A stretch of DNA of 64,000 bases from CAVYXA01 sp963846775 (lineage in GTDB: Bacteria; Verrucomicrobiota; Verrucomicrobiia; Chthoniobacterales; UBA10450). Shown here in pieces: positions 16,780-25,877 of the stretch; position 1 is the stretch's first letter; each line of letters starts with the position of its first letter. The stretch spans positions 62,001 to 126,000 of the forward strand of contig CAWJXB010000001.1 of assembly GCA_963846775.1 (NCBI GenBank), in the 5' to 3' direction. Both the position numbers and the translations under genes were made by a program. The notes under the pieces were generated by a model, which was not told the DNA's origin, searched no databases, and saw only the letters and a program-made list of their open reading frames with translations.

Positions 16780-17064
16780 ATGAAGACATCATTTGTATTA
16801 GCGGCAATCATTAGCGCAGCTCTCGCTTTCAGCGTGGCCGCGCAAGCAAAGGAGCCCGTAGCGGGCGAAATGGTTCAGGTGCAGTCGCTCCCCGCCGGTG
16901 TCCAACAGACCATCAAGGACAAGGCGGCTGGCGGAGAGATCGTTCGAGTCAAAAGAGAAGATGATTCGAACGGCAAATGGTATTACGAAGCCATCGTAAA
17001 GACTAACGGGAAAGAGTGGCGCTTCGAAGTCGATCCGAGCGGCAAGTTCGTCGAAAAACACTGA
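16780..17064 (+). CDS. Small exported PepSY-like protein
   Basis: A 94-residue protein from ATG 16780, preceded by AAGGAAG. It has a signal peptide MKTSFVLAAIISAALAFSVAAQA and a compact domain in which LPAGVQQTIKDKAAGGEIVRVKRE is followed by a Tyr-rich hairpin (KWYYEAIVKTNGKEWRFEVDPSGKFVEK). This is the helix-plus-sheet pattern of PepSY-like domains, small periplasmic modules of uncertain function. It diverges from the 16611 gene. Confidence 0.68.
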   Translation: MKTSFVLAAIISAALAFSVAAQAKEPVAGEMVQVQSLPAGVQQTIKDKAAGGEIVRVKREDDSNGKWYYEAIVKTNGKEWRFEVDPSGKFVEKH

Positions 17065-17151
17065 GCGAACCACGAGTAGAATGGGGGGTACATAGGCTGT
17101 CCTCCGTTGTTGTGTCCGTTATTGAGCCCGCGCTGAGTGGGTAGCGGTAAG

Positions 17152-17171
17152 GCACGACATCCATCGTGCCG
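17152..17171. repeat. Short hairpin GGCACGA/TCGTGCC
   Basis: A perfect 7-bp inverted repeat with a 6-nt loop in the 247-bp gap between the PepSY-like gene and the histidine kinase. No T run follows on either strand, so a repeat is more likely than a terminator. Confidence 0.45.
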
Positions 17172-17311
17172 TTTCAAACCACGCAACGACGGCCGCAATG
17201 GCGCTGTCTGTTGATGTGATGTCGCTCCCGGTTTGGGCGAGTGCCGCGAGGGTGATGTTGCCCGGACTGGATTGACCCAACCAGTCTAGATCATTGTGAT
17301 TCGGGACCGGT

Positions 17312-18706
17312 TTAACGCGGAAAAGTCAAAACGACAGTCGTTCCGCGATCGGTATTACTCTCGATCCTGGCCAGGCCGCCGTGAAGATCGACAATCGATT
17401 TGACTAAGGCGAGGCCGAGGCCAGTCCCATCGGAGCTGCGGGATGAATCGGCGCGATAAAAGCGATCGAACACCCGTGGCAAATGCTCGGGGGCGATACC
17501 AGCGCCGTTGTCGATGACCGCGACTTCGGTGCTGCTGTCGCGGCGCGAGATGTCGATCTTGATTTCGCCGCCGTCGGGTGTGAAACGCTGCGCGTTATCG
17601 ACCAGATTGTTGACCGCGCGCTCGAACAAAACCGGATCGGCATAGATTTCGGCATCGCCGCTGCAAACGATGGAGACCTGTCGGTCTTCGGCCACGGTCC
17701 GATAAAAGCTGGCGATTTTCTCGCAAGCGGCGCGGGCGTCGAACTTTTTTCGTTCAATCGGTTCGCGCGCGGCATCCACCCGCGCGACAAAAAGAAGATT
17801 ATCCACGATCCCGGAGAGCCGTTCGCATTCGGCCACGGCCGATTCGATCACTTCGCGATATTCCTGAGCGGTTCGCTCGCGCGTTAACGCCACCTGGCTT
17901 TCGCCGAGGATGTTCGCGATGGGCGTGCGCAATTCGTGGGCGAGATCGGCAGAAAACTGCGAGAGCCGGGTAAACGAATCTTCAAGCCGCGCCAGCATTT
18001 CATCGAATGCGTTCGCGAGGGGTTGAAGCTCTTTCGGCCAGCCGACTGGGGCAATGCGTTGGTTCAAATGCGTGGGGCCGATGCTTTCGAGCGACTGCGT
18101 CATTTCACGGAGCGGGCGCAAGCCGCGCCGCGTAATGGTTACAGCGATCGCGGTCGAAGCGACGATGCCGCCCGCGAGCACAATCAGGAGCAAAATGCCG
18201 AATTCGCGTTCCACCTTTTCGTCACTCGATCGATCCTGTGCCACCTGAATCGTGTAGATCCGCCCTCCCGATTCCTGGCTGATTGCAACTAACGAAAAAG
18301 ATTTCCCTTCAGCGCGGTAGTTTTCCGTTGCGCGTTCGGGCATTGCCGATTCCGCTGGCACCGGAAAAATGTCTGGCGGGAGCAAGGCGCTCATGCCGGT
18401 CGTTTCGGCCAGCGGATGACCGACCGAATCAAGCACTCTGATCCAATACGGTGCCCGCTGGCTTGGGCGAGGAGCGATAAGCTCATTCACGAATCCACTT
18501 GGCCCGCCCTCTCTGAGATCGATGCGCAGCGCGCTGATTTTGTCGGCGAGGACGGCTTGATCTTCCGTGAAAGCGTGGCGGATTACGATCCAATAGAAAA
18601 TCCCAAGGCCGCAAAAGAGAAGTAGGGCGGCAGCGAGGGAAAAGACCCTGACCAGCTGCGAGGCGATGGAACGTGGTTCAGGGCGTTTTGAGGACATAGC
18701 CGACAC
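17312..18706 (-). CDS. Sensor histidine kinase
   Basis: A 464-residue inner-membrane kinase of the EnvZ/CusS type. A first membrane segment lies at about residues 22-43, a periplasmic sensor at 45-165 and a second segment at 170-192. Then come HAMP (RRGLRPLREMTQSLESIG), HisKA with the phospho-acceptor His257 in SADLAHELRTPIANIL, and a catalytic ATPase domain with NNLVDNAQRFTPDGG, VIDNGAGIAPEHLPRVFDRFYR and GTGLGLALVKSIVDLHGG. Its start overlaps the response-regulator stop by 29 bp (20 bp if the ATG at 18697 is used), so they form one unit. The layout resembles heavy-metal sensors, but the signal is unknown. Confidence 0.92.
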   Translation of the reverse strand: MSAMSSKRPEPRSIASQLVRVFSLAAALLLFCGLGIFYWIVIRHAFTEDQAVLADKISALRIDLREGGPSGFVNELIAPRPSQRAPYWIRVLDSVGHPLAETTGMSALLPPDIFPVPAESAMPERATENYRAEGKSFSLVAISQESGGRIYTIQVAQDRSSDEKVEREFGILLLIVLAGGIVASTAIAVTITRRGLRPLREMTQSLESIGPTHLNQRIAPVGWPKELQPLANAFDEMLARLEDSFTRLSQFSADLAHELRTPIANILGESQVALTRERTAQEYREVIESAVAECERLSGIVDNLLFVARVDAAREPIERKKFDARAACEKIASFYRTVAEDRQVSIVCSGDAEIYADPVLFERAVNNLVDNAQRFTPDGGEIKIDISRRDSSTEVAVIDNGAGIAPEHLPRVFDRFYRADSSRSSDGTGLGLALVKSIVDLHGGLARIESNTDRGTTVVLTFPR

Positions 18707-19367
18707 CGCGAATCGTGTGGATGAGTTTGGTTCTAAAAGGATCGTCCACTTTCGCGCGCAGACGGCGTACGACTACGTCCACGACGTTGGTGTCGGTTTT
18801 GAAGCCAATGTCCCAGACGTGCTCGGCGATTTCACTGCGGGAGATCACTTCACCGGGCGACCGAGCCAGATGCGCCAAAAGCAGAAACTCCTTTGGCGTC
18901 AGGTTCAGCGGCACGCCGGCGCGGACTGCCTTGTGGCGTTCAGTGTCGATTTCCAAGTCATCGATGCGGAGCGAATCTTCATGTTGGGCCGGCGCGCGGC
19001 GTAACAAGGAACGGACGCGGGCGAGCAATTCGGAAAAAGCGAATGGTTTTATCAGGTAATCGTCGGCGCCAAGCTCCAGGCCTTTAACGCGATCGCTCAC
19101 GCTATCGCGAGCCGTGAGAAAAAGAATCCTAGTGCGGAGACCTTCGCGACGCAATTCTTCAACGACTTGCCATCCGTCCTTGTTAGGCAGCATGACATCG
19201 ACGATAAGCAGGTCGAACTTGGCGCGGCGCGCGAGATTGAGCCCGGTTTGGCCATCGATGGCAAGATCGACCGCGAAACCGGCTTCGCGGAGACCTTTGG
19301 TCAGAAAGGCCGCGGTTTTTTTTTCGTCTTCGATGACGAGGATTTTCCCATGCGGCGGATGGGACAT
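18678..19367 (-). CDS. OmpR/PhoB-family response regulator
   Basis: A 229-residue two-domain regulator from ATG 19367 (MSHPPHGKILVIEDEKK). The receiver has the acidic pair ED at 13-14, phospho-acceptor Asp57 in LLIVDVMLP and Lys107 in IKPF. The C-terminal winged helix reads LRIDDLEIDTERHKAVR, LTPKEFLLLAHLARSPGEVISRSEI, VDVVVRRLRAKVDD and IHTIRGVGYVLK. An open extension to 19676 runs through the VKOR gene and is rejected. It is followed directly by its kinase and preceded 14 bp away by the VKOR gene, which hints at, but does not prove, control of envelope redox genes. Confidence 0.93.
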   Translation of the reverse strand: MSHPPHGKILVIEDEKKTAAFLTKGLREAGFAVDLAIDGQTGLNLARRAKFDLLIVDVMLPNKDGWQVVEELRREGLRTRILFLTARDSVSDRVKGLELGADDYLIKPFAFSELLARVRSLLRRAPAQHEDSLRIDDLEIDTERHKAVRAGVPLNLTPKEFLLLAHLARSPGEVISRSEIAEHVWDIGFKTDTNVVDVVVRRLRAKVDDPFRTKLIHTIRGVGYVLKTP

Positions 19368-19381
19368 ATTGAGAATGACAG

Positions 19382-19810
19382 CTAGGCCTCTCGTGGTGGC
19401 AAGGCAATCACCAGCCCGGCTAACAAAAACGTGACCGCGGCGGAGAACAAACAGTAGCGGCAGTAGGCGTGGAGCAGGAATGCCTGGACGTAGAGGAACC
19501 AGAGTGTGGCCAGAAACATCGCGGTGATGGTGAGCGTGAGAAAGAGCCGGGCACGCGCAAAGCCGAAGAGTGCGAAAGTGGCGAAAGTGAAAACGCTGAA
19601 GTAAGCGAGTGTGCCAAGCGCGGCTACCGGAATTCCACCAATGCGGGCGTATTGACTGCCCAACACGCGGAAACAATCTGGCGATCCGCCGCAGGCAAGC
19701 GTTTCACCGGTTAGGGCTTGCACCGTCAGATAAATCGCATCGGCTAATCCGGCGAGCGAGACAATCGCCACGATGACATAGAGGATATTCCGAAAATGCG
19801 CCACACTCAC
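19382..19810 (-). CDS. Vitamin K epoxide reductase (VKOR) family protein
   Basis: A 142-residue membrane protein with four predicted helices. Cys40 and Cys46 (ACGGSPDC) form the loop pair and Cys116/Cys119 (HAYCRYC) the active-site CxxC, the layout of bacterial VKOR. Family members reoxidise a periplasmic DsbA with quinone, replacing DsbB. Its ATG overlaps the stop of the DsbA-like gene by 4 bp, so enzyme and substrate are coupled. Confidence 0.9.
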   Translation of the reverse strand: MSVAHFRNILYVIVAIVSLAGLADAIYLTVQALTGETLACGGSPDCFRVLGSQYARIGGIPVAALGTLAYFSVFTFATFALFGFARARLFLTLTITAMFLATLWFLYVQAFLLHAYCRYCLFSAAVTFLLAGLVIALPPREA

Positions 19811-20487
19811 TTCTGTCCCCCTTTTGTCTCTGATTCTTTGACCGCTTCATCGATGACTCCGTGCAACCCCTCGGGAGTTCTCTTGTCCTGGGCCAATTCG
19901 TGATTGTTGATGAAAACGGTGGGCGTCATCCTGATGCCTAACGATTCACCACGCGAGTGATCGGAATCTACGCGCTCCTTCACCTTTTCGCTCTCCATGT
20001 CTTTCTTAAATTCGGGTAGATTCAGGCCGATCGTGCCGGCGTAGGCCTCGAACAATTCCTGCGGATTCTCGACTTTACTCCAAGAGGACTGTTCGCGGTA
20101 AAGAACGTCGTGCATCTCCCAAAATTTTCCCTGCAAGCCGGCGGCCTCGGCGGCGAGAGCGGCTTCTCCGGCGTGCTTGTGCGCTGAGAGGGGAAAGTTC
20201 CGAAAAACCAGGCGAACACGCGGCTTAAATTCATTCACTAGCTTATCCAGATACGGCGACATCGACCCGCATGGTGGGCATTCGAAATCGCCATACTCCT
20301 CAATCGTGACCGGCGCCTCCGACTCGCCGCGAATGTGCACCTTTTCCGTATCCGGTTTCCCCGGAACCGCTTTGTCCTGCGGAATAGTGAGAAGATGAGG
20401 CAGTTTTGCCTGGTAAAGAATGGCGCCGCCACAAATTGCCGCGGCTGCGACGACGGCGACAATGATGAACGGTAGAAAACGTTTCAT
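19807..20487 (-). CDS. DsbA-like thiol-disulfide oxidoreductase
   Basis: A 226-residue protein with an N-terminal membrane anchor or signal (residues 5-25) and a thioredoxin fold of the DsbA/thioredoxin_4 type. The active site is CPPC at 70-73 in EEYGDFECPPCGSM, and the cis-Pro loop is GIRMTPTVFINN. It is predicted to introduce disulfides in exported proteins and to be reoxidised by the VKOR protein encoded next to it. Family relatives include DSBA-like lipoproteins of many Gram-negatives. Confidence 0.88.
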   Translation of the reverse strand: MKRFLPFIIVAVVAAAAICGGAILYQAKLPHLLTIPQDKAVPGKPDTEKVHIRGESEAPVTIEEYGDFECPPCGSMSPYLDKLVNEFKPRVRLVFRNFPLSAHKHAGEAALAAEAAGLQGKFWEMHDVLYREQSSWSKVENPQELFEAYAGTIGLNLPEFKKDMESEKVKERVDSDHSRGESLGIRMTPTVFINNHELAQDKRTPEGLHGVIDEAVKESETKGGQK

Positions 20488-20597
20488 AAGCTCCGTGCGA
20501 AAGCGGGAAAGTTCTGCGAGGAATGCAATTCGTCAAATGAGACGTCTGGGGCGTCCCCCCACGGTTTCTTGCTGTGGCGTGCGATCCTGCGCGCGCC

Positions 20598-21425
20598 TTA
20601 CGGCAGACCGGTGCCCGAACGGCTCTTGGTCAGCGAGATGTCGGTCGCGTTCAGGGAGCCATCGACGGTCACATCGTCGCGGAAATTCGCAGCCGTGACC
20701 GCGTTCCCGCTTTGCGATTTGACCACGCCAATGTCGGAAGCATTGACTACGCGATTCCCATTGACGTCGCCCATCAAAAAGCCGACTTGAACGGAGACAG
20801 CTTGGCTGCTGTTCCCGGCGGAATCATAGACGTTTGTGAGCGTGACGGTCCCGGTTTGTGCGTTCGCCACGCCGGAGAGGTTCACGATGTACTCATGGGG
20901 GTCCGCGCCGATGGCACTGCTGGAGACACTGCCTGTGCTAGCGGTGAGACTCGCATTGGCCACGCTCGTAATCGCGTCCTGGAATCGGAACACGATTGTG
21001 TGATTGCCGCCCGCACCGCCCGTCCGGCACTCGATGCCGGGCGCACCGGTCAATGGCAGATCAACGTCAAATGTACCCGCGGCGCCGTGCGTTTTGCGCG
21101 AAGCCGCACTTGTTGGCTGCACCGGCGAAGCGACACAATTCGGAAACTTGAAGCTGCCGATGCGTGTTTTCCACGGCGCGCCGGGATCCTGCTCAGCACC
21201 CATGGCGAAGTATTCGTTCACGTACCAAAACGTGCAGTCGTCGGCAGGATCGACAGTCAGCGAGCTGTAATCTCCCCAACGTCCTTCCGGGGGAACGAAA
21301 AAGGCCACGTTTTCGGAGCCGAGCCCGGCCCACATCTGGGCCTCGCCCTGCGTCAATTGGTTAATCGGATCGGTCGCGAGTCGCCCGGCATAAGCGATCG
21401 AAGGATGATCGGCCGGTGAAGAAGG
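20598..21425 (-). CDS. Large exported protein, C-terminal part with dockerin-like repeats (frameshifted)
   Basis: This continues the 21361-22845 gene after a single-base frame change near 21427; joined, the sense reads YST, then SSPADHPSIAYAGRLATDPINQ. The C-terminus holds two dockerin type I-like calcium loops, GDVNGNRVVNASDIGVVKS and DVTVDGSLNATDISLTKSRSG. Before them is an Ig-like stretch (VSSSAIGADPHEYIVNLSGVANAQTGTVTLTNVYDSAGNS). Dockerins normally bind cohesins; in Verrucomicrobia and Planctomycetes such repeats are common on exported proteins without known cohesins. Stop at 20598. Confidence 0.75.
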   Translation of the reverse strand, partial: PSSPADHPSIAYAGRLATDPINQLTQGEAQMWAGLGSENVAFFVPPEGRWGDYSSLTVDPADDCTFWYVNEYFAMGAEQDPGAPWKTRIGSFKFPNCVASPVQPTSAASRKTHGAAGTFDVDLPLTGAPGIECRTGGAGGNHTIVFRFQDAITSVANASLTASTGSVSSSAIGADPHEYIVNLSGVANAQTGTVTLTNVYDSAGNSSQAVSVQVGFLMGDVNGNRVVNASDIGVVKSQSGNAVTAANFRDDVTVDGSLNATDISLTKSRSGTGLP

Positions 21426-22845
21426 TACTGTAACCGACCGCCATGTTGCCCATGTGATCCATCGCTATGCTACCCATCCAGCGATACAGCTGATCGATTG
21501 GCGCAAACGTGCTCTGTTGATAAATCACTGGCGAAGAGCCGGGGCTGCGCACTTCGTACCAGCGCACGCCGATCCGGGCATCGGCAATTACACTGTGGTT
21601 GATGACCAGCGCCTCGTGATCGCCGAAGTTTCGGTAGGCGATACGGTGCATGAGGCGATCGCCGATTACATCCAGCTGATAAGGACTGGCGAGCTGCGGC
21701 ACGCAAGTGCCGATTCCATACACGCATTGCGAGGGCGTCCACATTGCTACCGGCAACACCGAATTCGGTTGACCATTGATGCCGAAGGTAGAATTGCCAG
21801 GGGTAATCCAGTCGACGTGGAACTGCCAGATGCGCATGGCATCGGCGCCGAGAGTAGGCGAGTTGATCTGTGAATCGACTTCCGCGAAGTAGTTAGGCGA
21901 GCCAGCCGGCGGTGGCGCGCCATCGACATTACTTGGCAGCTGCCCACCAAAGGTGGTATCGACATCGCCGAGATTGAAAAAGACCAGGGCAGCGGGTTGG
22001 CCGGTCAACATCCTCGCCCGTTCGAACGCATATACGCCCTGGCCCATATAGGTGTTCCCCGCGCCGCCGAAGATGTGCGCGGTCATGTAATAACCATCTG
22101 GCCAAATCCCAAAGTGCGGGTAATCGTTAAAATCGGTCTGATCGAACTCGTACACATAATAGGTGCCGGTCGGATCGGCCGAGGTCGACACGGCGATGCA
22201 TTGCGCGAACGGCCCGTTACCGCCGTTCACCGCGAACTGGCTCAACAGCCAGCGATCAGCCAAATGATCGTAAAGAGCGATCGGATCGCCATCGTTATCC
22301 ACCTGGCATTGGCCGGGCAAATTCGCCCAAAGCTGGTTGATATGGATTGGCCCGACCAGCCGCGTCCCGGTTTTGTCGTAAACAGAGTAGGACGAGTTCA
22401 CCATTTGCACGTAGTGGTTAGGCCCAACCGCCCCGTTCGGATCGGGCGGAATGCAATTGCCGCAGCCATCGGCCTGGTCCATTCCTTCGAAAGTCTGGAG
22501 CGGCGGCGGCATCGTCAGCGGAGACATTGCCTTTTGTTGCACCGAATCGACAACCGGCAGTTTCGGCGGCGGTCCGGGCGGGCGAATCGGACGCGGCCGA
22601 TCCAGCACCCATGTTCCATTACGCTCGCCCATTTGGGTCGGCAAATCGCGCAGACGCGGGGAGATGCCATGGTAGCTGGAGTAAATGACCGTCGGTTTGA
22701 AGGCGGTCCTCGGTGAAGGTTTGACCGGCTGATTTGGCGCCGCGATCAGGAACGCTCCCAAGCTGATCCCGATGATCGACAGCGTGAGACCCAGAAGAAG
22801 GCGGGTCGTGAAAAAGCCGGAACTTGCTGTGGAATTTTTGTTCAT
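21361..22845 (-). CDS. Large exported protein, N-terminal part (frameshifted)
   Basis: The N-terminal 470 or so residues of a secreted protein. From ATG 22845 it has a signal peptide (FFTTRLLLGLTLSIIGISLGAFLIAA) and a Pro-rich linker. Then comes a domain with GCGNCIPPDPNGAVGPNHYVQMVNSS and repeated tryptophan- and aspartate-rich strands (DRWLLSQFAVNGG, FNDYPHFGIWPDGYYM, RWYEVR), likely beta-propeller-like. The frame is lost after MAVGYST near 21427 and resumes in the next frame, which carries the dockerin-like end. One extra T in CCTTCTTCACC explains the break. Function unknown. Confidence 0.75.
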   Translation of the reverse strand: MNKNSTASSGFFTTRLLLGLTLSIIGISLGAFLIAAPNQPVKPSPRTAFKPTVIYSSYHGISPRLRDLPTQMGERNGTWVLDRPRPIRPPGPPPKLPVVDSVQQKAMSPLTMPPPLQTFEGMDQADGCGNCIPPDPNGAVGPNHYVQMVNSSYSVYDKTGTRLVGPIHINQLWANLPGQCQVDNDGDPIALYDHLADRWLLSQFAVNGGNGPFAQCIAVSTSADPTGTYYVYEFDQTDFNDYPHFGIWPDGYYMTAHIFGGAGNTYMGQGVYAFERARMLTGQPAALVFFNLGDVDTTFGGQLPSNVDGAPPPAGSPNYFAEVDSQINSPTLGADAMRIWQFHVDWITPGNSTFGINGQPNSVLPVAMWTPSQCVYGIGTCVPQLASPYQLDVIGDRLMHRIAYRNFGDHEALVINHSVIADARIGVRWYEVRSPGSSPVIYQQSTFAPIDQLYRWMGSIAMDHMGNMAVGYSTFFTGRSSFDRLCRATRDRSD

Positions 22846-22993
22846 ATGATTTGCTGTTTCTGCTCACAAATCGGAACGGCCATTGACGATGGACGCCTCG
22901 GTTGATGGGAACGCTTCCGGCTCGGCGCGTTGATTTGCGAGGTAGGGAATGTTACGTAGCCTCGGTCCGCCGCCGGACTGGCATCGCTCGATT

Positions 22994-25702
22994 ATGAGTC
23001 AGAATTATAAGGACACACTCAATCTCCCGCGCACCGATTTTCCGATGAAGGCGAATCTGGCCGCGCGCGAGCCGGAGATGCTCAAGGTCTGGCAGGAAAC
23101 GCGGCTTTACGAGCAAATCCAAAAATCGAGGGAGGATCGAGAATTATTTGTGCTGCACGACGGCCCGCCCTTTGCCAATGGCGACGTCCACATGGGCACG
23201 GCGCTGAATAAGATCCTGAAAGATTTCGTGGTGAAATCGCAGACCATGCTCGGGCAACGGGCGCCGTATGTGCCGGGCTGGGATTGTCACGGATTGCCTA
23301 TCGAATACAAAGTGGTCCGGGAATCGCGCGATCTATCGCCCCTGGAAGTGCGCAAACGTTGCGAAGTTTTCGCGCGCAAATGGATCGACATCCAGCGCGA
23401 GCAATTCAAACGCCTCGGCGTGCTCGGCGATTGGGAGCATCCCTATCTTACGCTCGATCCAAAATATGAGGCTGAGATTTTGCGGGCGTTCGCCGTTTTC
23501 GTTGAGGAGGGTCTCGTCTATCAGTCAAAGAAACCGGTTTTCTGGAGCACCGGCGCGCAAACCGCCCTGGCCGAAGCCGAGGTCGAATATCAGGAGCGGG
23601 ATGACATAGCCGTTTACGTCAAATTTCCTATTGTTAGTGGCGAGTGGAAGCACAAAGCGAGCATCGCGATCTGGACAACTACGCCGTGGACATTGCCGGC
23701 CAATCTCGCCATCGCGGTCGATCCTAACGAGCTCTACGTCGTTCAGGAATTCTCGCGCGACGGCGTTGCCGAGACCTTGGTTCTGGCGGACAAACTGATC
23801 CCGCAATTTTGCGCGAACACGAAGTTTCAACCGGTCGGCGAACCGATCGCTTCGTTTCCCGGGAGCAAGGTTGACCAGATCAAAGCGCAACATCCGTTTT
23901 TGGATCGTGAATCGATCGTCCTGACCGCCGGCTTCGTCACGATGGACACCGGCACCGGCGCGGTCCACGTCGCTCCCGGCCATGGCGCGGACGATTATAC
24001 GTTAGGCAGCGCCAATCACTTGTCGATCCTATCGCCGGTCGATGATCATGGGCGGTTTACAGAAGAAGCCGGTTTGTCGCATCTTACTGGCAAATACGTT
24101 TTTGACGCGAACAGCGACATCGTGAATTTGCTGCGCGAGCGCGGGATGTTGCTGGGCGAGCAGAAGTTTCATCACTCGTATCCGTATTGTTGGCGCTCGA
24201 AAACACCCATCATTTTCCGCGCAGTTGAACAGTTCTTTATCCGCATCGACAAACTGCGTCCAAGGGCGCTCGAAGCGATTCACAAAGAAGTAAAATGGGT
24301 TCCAGCCTGGGGTGAGAACCGCATCGCCGGCACGGTTGAATCGCGTCCCGACTGGGTGATCTCGCGCCAGCGGAGCTGGGGCGTGCCGCTGCCGATCTTT
24401 TACATGGCCGATGGCAATGCGATCGTCGACGCCAGGATCATTCGCAGGCTGGCTGACCTCGTCGCCGACCATGGCTCGAACATTTGGTTCGAGTTAAGGG
24501 ATGTCGATCTTGCGCAAAAGCTGGGCCTTCCGCCGGGAACGACGAAACGGAACGACACGATCGATGTTTGGATCGACAGCGGTGTTTCGCACAAGGCGGT
24601 GTGCGCGATCCATCCAGAGCTGCGCGATCCGGCCGACATGTATCTAGAAGCGACCGATCAGCACCGCGGCTGGTTTCAATCGTCGCTCATGACGAGCATC
24701 GCGTTGAACAATCGCGCGCCTTACAAGACCTGCGTTACCCACGGGTTCGTGGTCGATCTTGATGGCAAGAAAATTTCAAAGTCGGGCACGTACGATAAGC
24801 CGACGGATGCCGGCCATTTCGTGAACAAGCACGGCGCGGATCTGGTTCGGCTCTGGGCCAGCAGCATCAATTACACGGACGACGTGCCCTTCTCGGAAGA
24901 AATGTTCACCCGCCTCGGCGATACCTATCGCCGGATCAGGAACACGTTGCGCATCTTGCTCGGGAATCTTTACGATTGTGAATCTGGAAACCAGGAGACT
25001 AGGAAGGGTTCTAGTTTGGTTGATCGCTGGATTTTGGAGAGGTTGAGTGAGGTGATATGTGAATGCCGTAGCGCTTACGAGACGTTCGAGTTTCACAAGG
25101 CCTATCACGCACTCAACCAGTTTTGCGCGGTCGATCTGAGCTCGCTCTACATCGATATCACCAAAGACCGAATGTATTGCGGCGCGACGGATTCGCCCCG
25201 GCGCCGGGCGACGCAAGCAGCGATGAGGCAAATCTTCGACGCACTCTGCAAATTACTTGCACCGATCCTGGTTTTCACGGCCGAGGAAGCGTGGCTGCGT
25301 TCCACGGCGCAAGGCTCAGTTCATCTCCAGGAATTTCCGGAAGCGCAGGGTCGACATGGTGGGGCGCGACCGGCGGTCGGCGCGCCGACCGAGCAGGTCG
25401 AACAACTATTGAGATTGCGCGGCGTGATCGGTCAGGCGATCGAGAGAGCCCGTCAGGAGAAGTTAATCGGGAATGCGCTCGAAGCAGCGGTCGTTTTACA
25501 GTCCGATTCCGACGTCACGCTGAAGATCGACCAGGAAGAGCTCGAAGAGTTTTTCATCCTGAGCGATCTCACCGTTCACCAGGCGAAGGAAGCGAGCGCA
25601 GTCGGTGATGAAGACAACGCACAAGAAATGCGCCCGGTGCTGGCGCCACCGGGAATATGTCGGCACAAGCAAAGCGCACCCGGATCTGTGCGATCGATGT
25701 GA
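22994..25702 (+). CDS. ileS: Isoleucyl-tRNA synthetase (3' end frameshifted)
   Basis: A class I synthetase from ATG 22994 (MSQNYKDTLNLPRTDFPM). The HIGH-like motif is in GPPFANGDVHMG (58-68) and KISKS is at 593-597, with an editing domain between. The frame shown stops at 25702 after a nonsense tail (VLAPPGICRHKQS), but the +1 frame from about 25605 reads KKCARCWRHREYVG, then HPDLCDRC, the C-terminal zinc finger of IleS, and ends at TGA 25763. The true gene is therefore probably 22994-25763 with one extra base near 25590-25610. The last codons of that frame come from a heptamer repeat element. Confidence 0.93.
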   Translation: MSQNYKDTLNLPRTDFPMKANLAAREPEMLKVWQETRLYEQIQKSREDRELFVLHDGPPFANGDVHMGTALNKILKDFVVKSQTMLGQRAPYVPGWDCHGLPIEYKVVRESRDLSPLEVRKRCEVFARKWIDIQREQFKRLGVLGDWEHPYLTLDPKYEAEILRAFAVFVEEGLVYQSKKPVFWSTGAQTALAEAEVEYQERDDIAVYVKFPIVSGEWKHKASIAIWTTTPWTLPANLAIAVDPNELYVVQEFSRDGVAETLVLADKLIPQFCANTKFQPVGEPIASFPGSKVDQIKAQHPFLDRESIVLTAGFVTMDTGTGAVHVAPGHGADDYTLGSANHLSILSPVDDHGRFTEEAGLSHLTGKYVFDANSDIVNLLRERGMLLGEQKFHHSYPYCWRSKTPIIFRAVEQFFIRIDKLRPRALEAIHKEVKWVPAWGENRIAGTVESRPDWVISRQRSWGVPLPIFYMADGNAIVDARIIRRLADLVADHGSNIWFELRDVDLAQKLGLPPGTTKRNDTIDVWIDSGVSHKAVCAIHPELRDPADMYLEATDQHRGWFQSSLMTSIALNNRAPYKTCVTHGFVVDLDGKKISKSGTYDKPTDAGHFVNKHGADLVRLWASSINYTDDVPFSEEMFTRLGDTYRRIRNTLRILLGNLYDCESGNQETRKGSSLVDRWILERLSEVICECRSAYETFEFHKAYHALNQFCAVDLSSLYIDITKDRMYCGATDSPRRRATQAAMRQIFDALCKLLAPILVFTAEEAWLRSTAQGSVHLQEFPEAQGRHGGARPAVGAPTEQVEQLLRLRGVIGQAIERARQEKLIGNALEAAVVLQSDSDVTLKIDQEELEEFFILSDLTVHQAKEASAVGDEDNAQEMRPVLAPPGICRHKQSAPGSVRSM

Positions 25703-25718
25703 AGTCGGTGGTGAAGTC

Positions 25719-25853
25719 AATGACGAAATCCGAATGACGAATGACAAAGGAAAGACCAAATGACGGATGATGATGTCATAGCGGAGAGGCAATTTCGTCA
25801 TTCGTGCTTCGTCATTGCTTCGTCATTCGTCATTCGTCATTCGTCATTTCGTC
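25719..25853. repeat. Heptamer repeat element at the ileS/lspA junction (TTCGTCA units)
   Basis: A left part with TGACGAA-type units (25719-25767) faces a right array (25794-25846) of six exact TTCGTCA heptamers, one TTCGTGC variant and a 4-nt interruption. The same units, including the TTCGTGC variant, recur inside leuS (42766-42826). The left part encodes the last residues of IleS in its zinc-finger frame (NDEIRMTNDKGKTK). Confidence 0.85.
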
Positions 25854-25877
25854 GTTGGAGGGGTTGCTGGATCGACA

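Noticed and set aside
19368..19676. N-terminal extension of the response regulator
   Set aside because: It overlaps the VKOR gene out of frame; MSHPPHGKILVIEDE is a standard receiver start.
20574..21419. 281-codon plus-strand frame opposite the dockerin gene
   Set aside because: The minus strand has dockerin-like calcium loops; the plus frame is a shadow.
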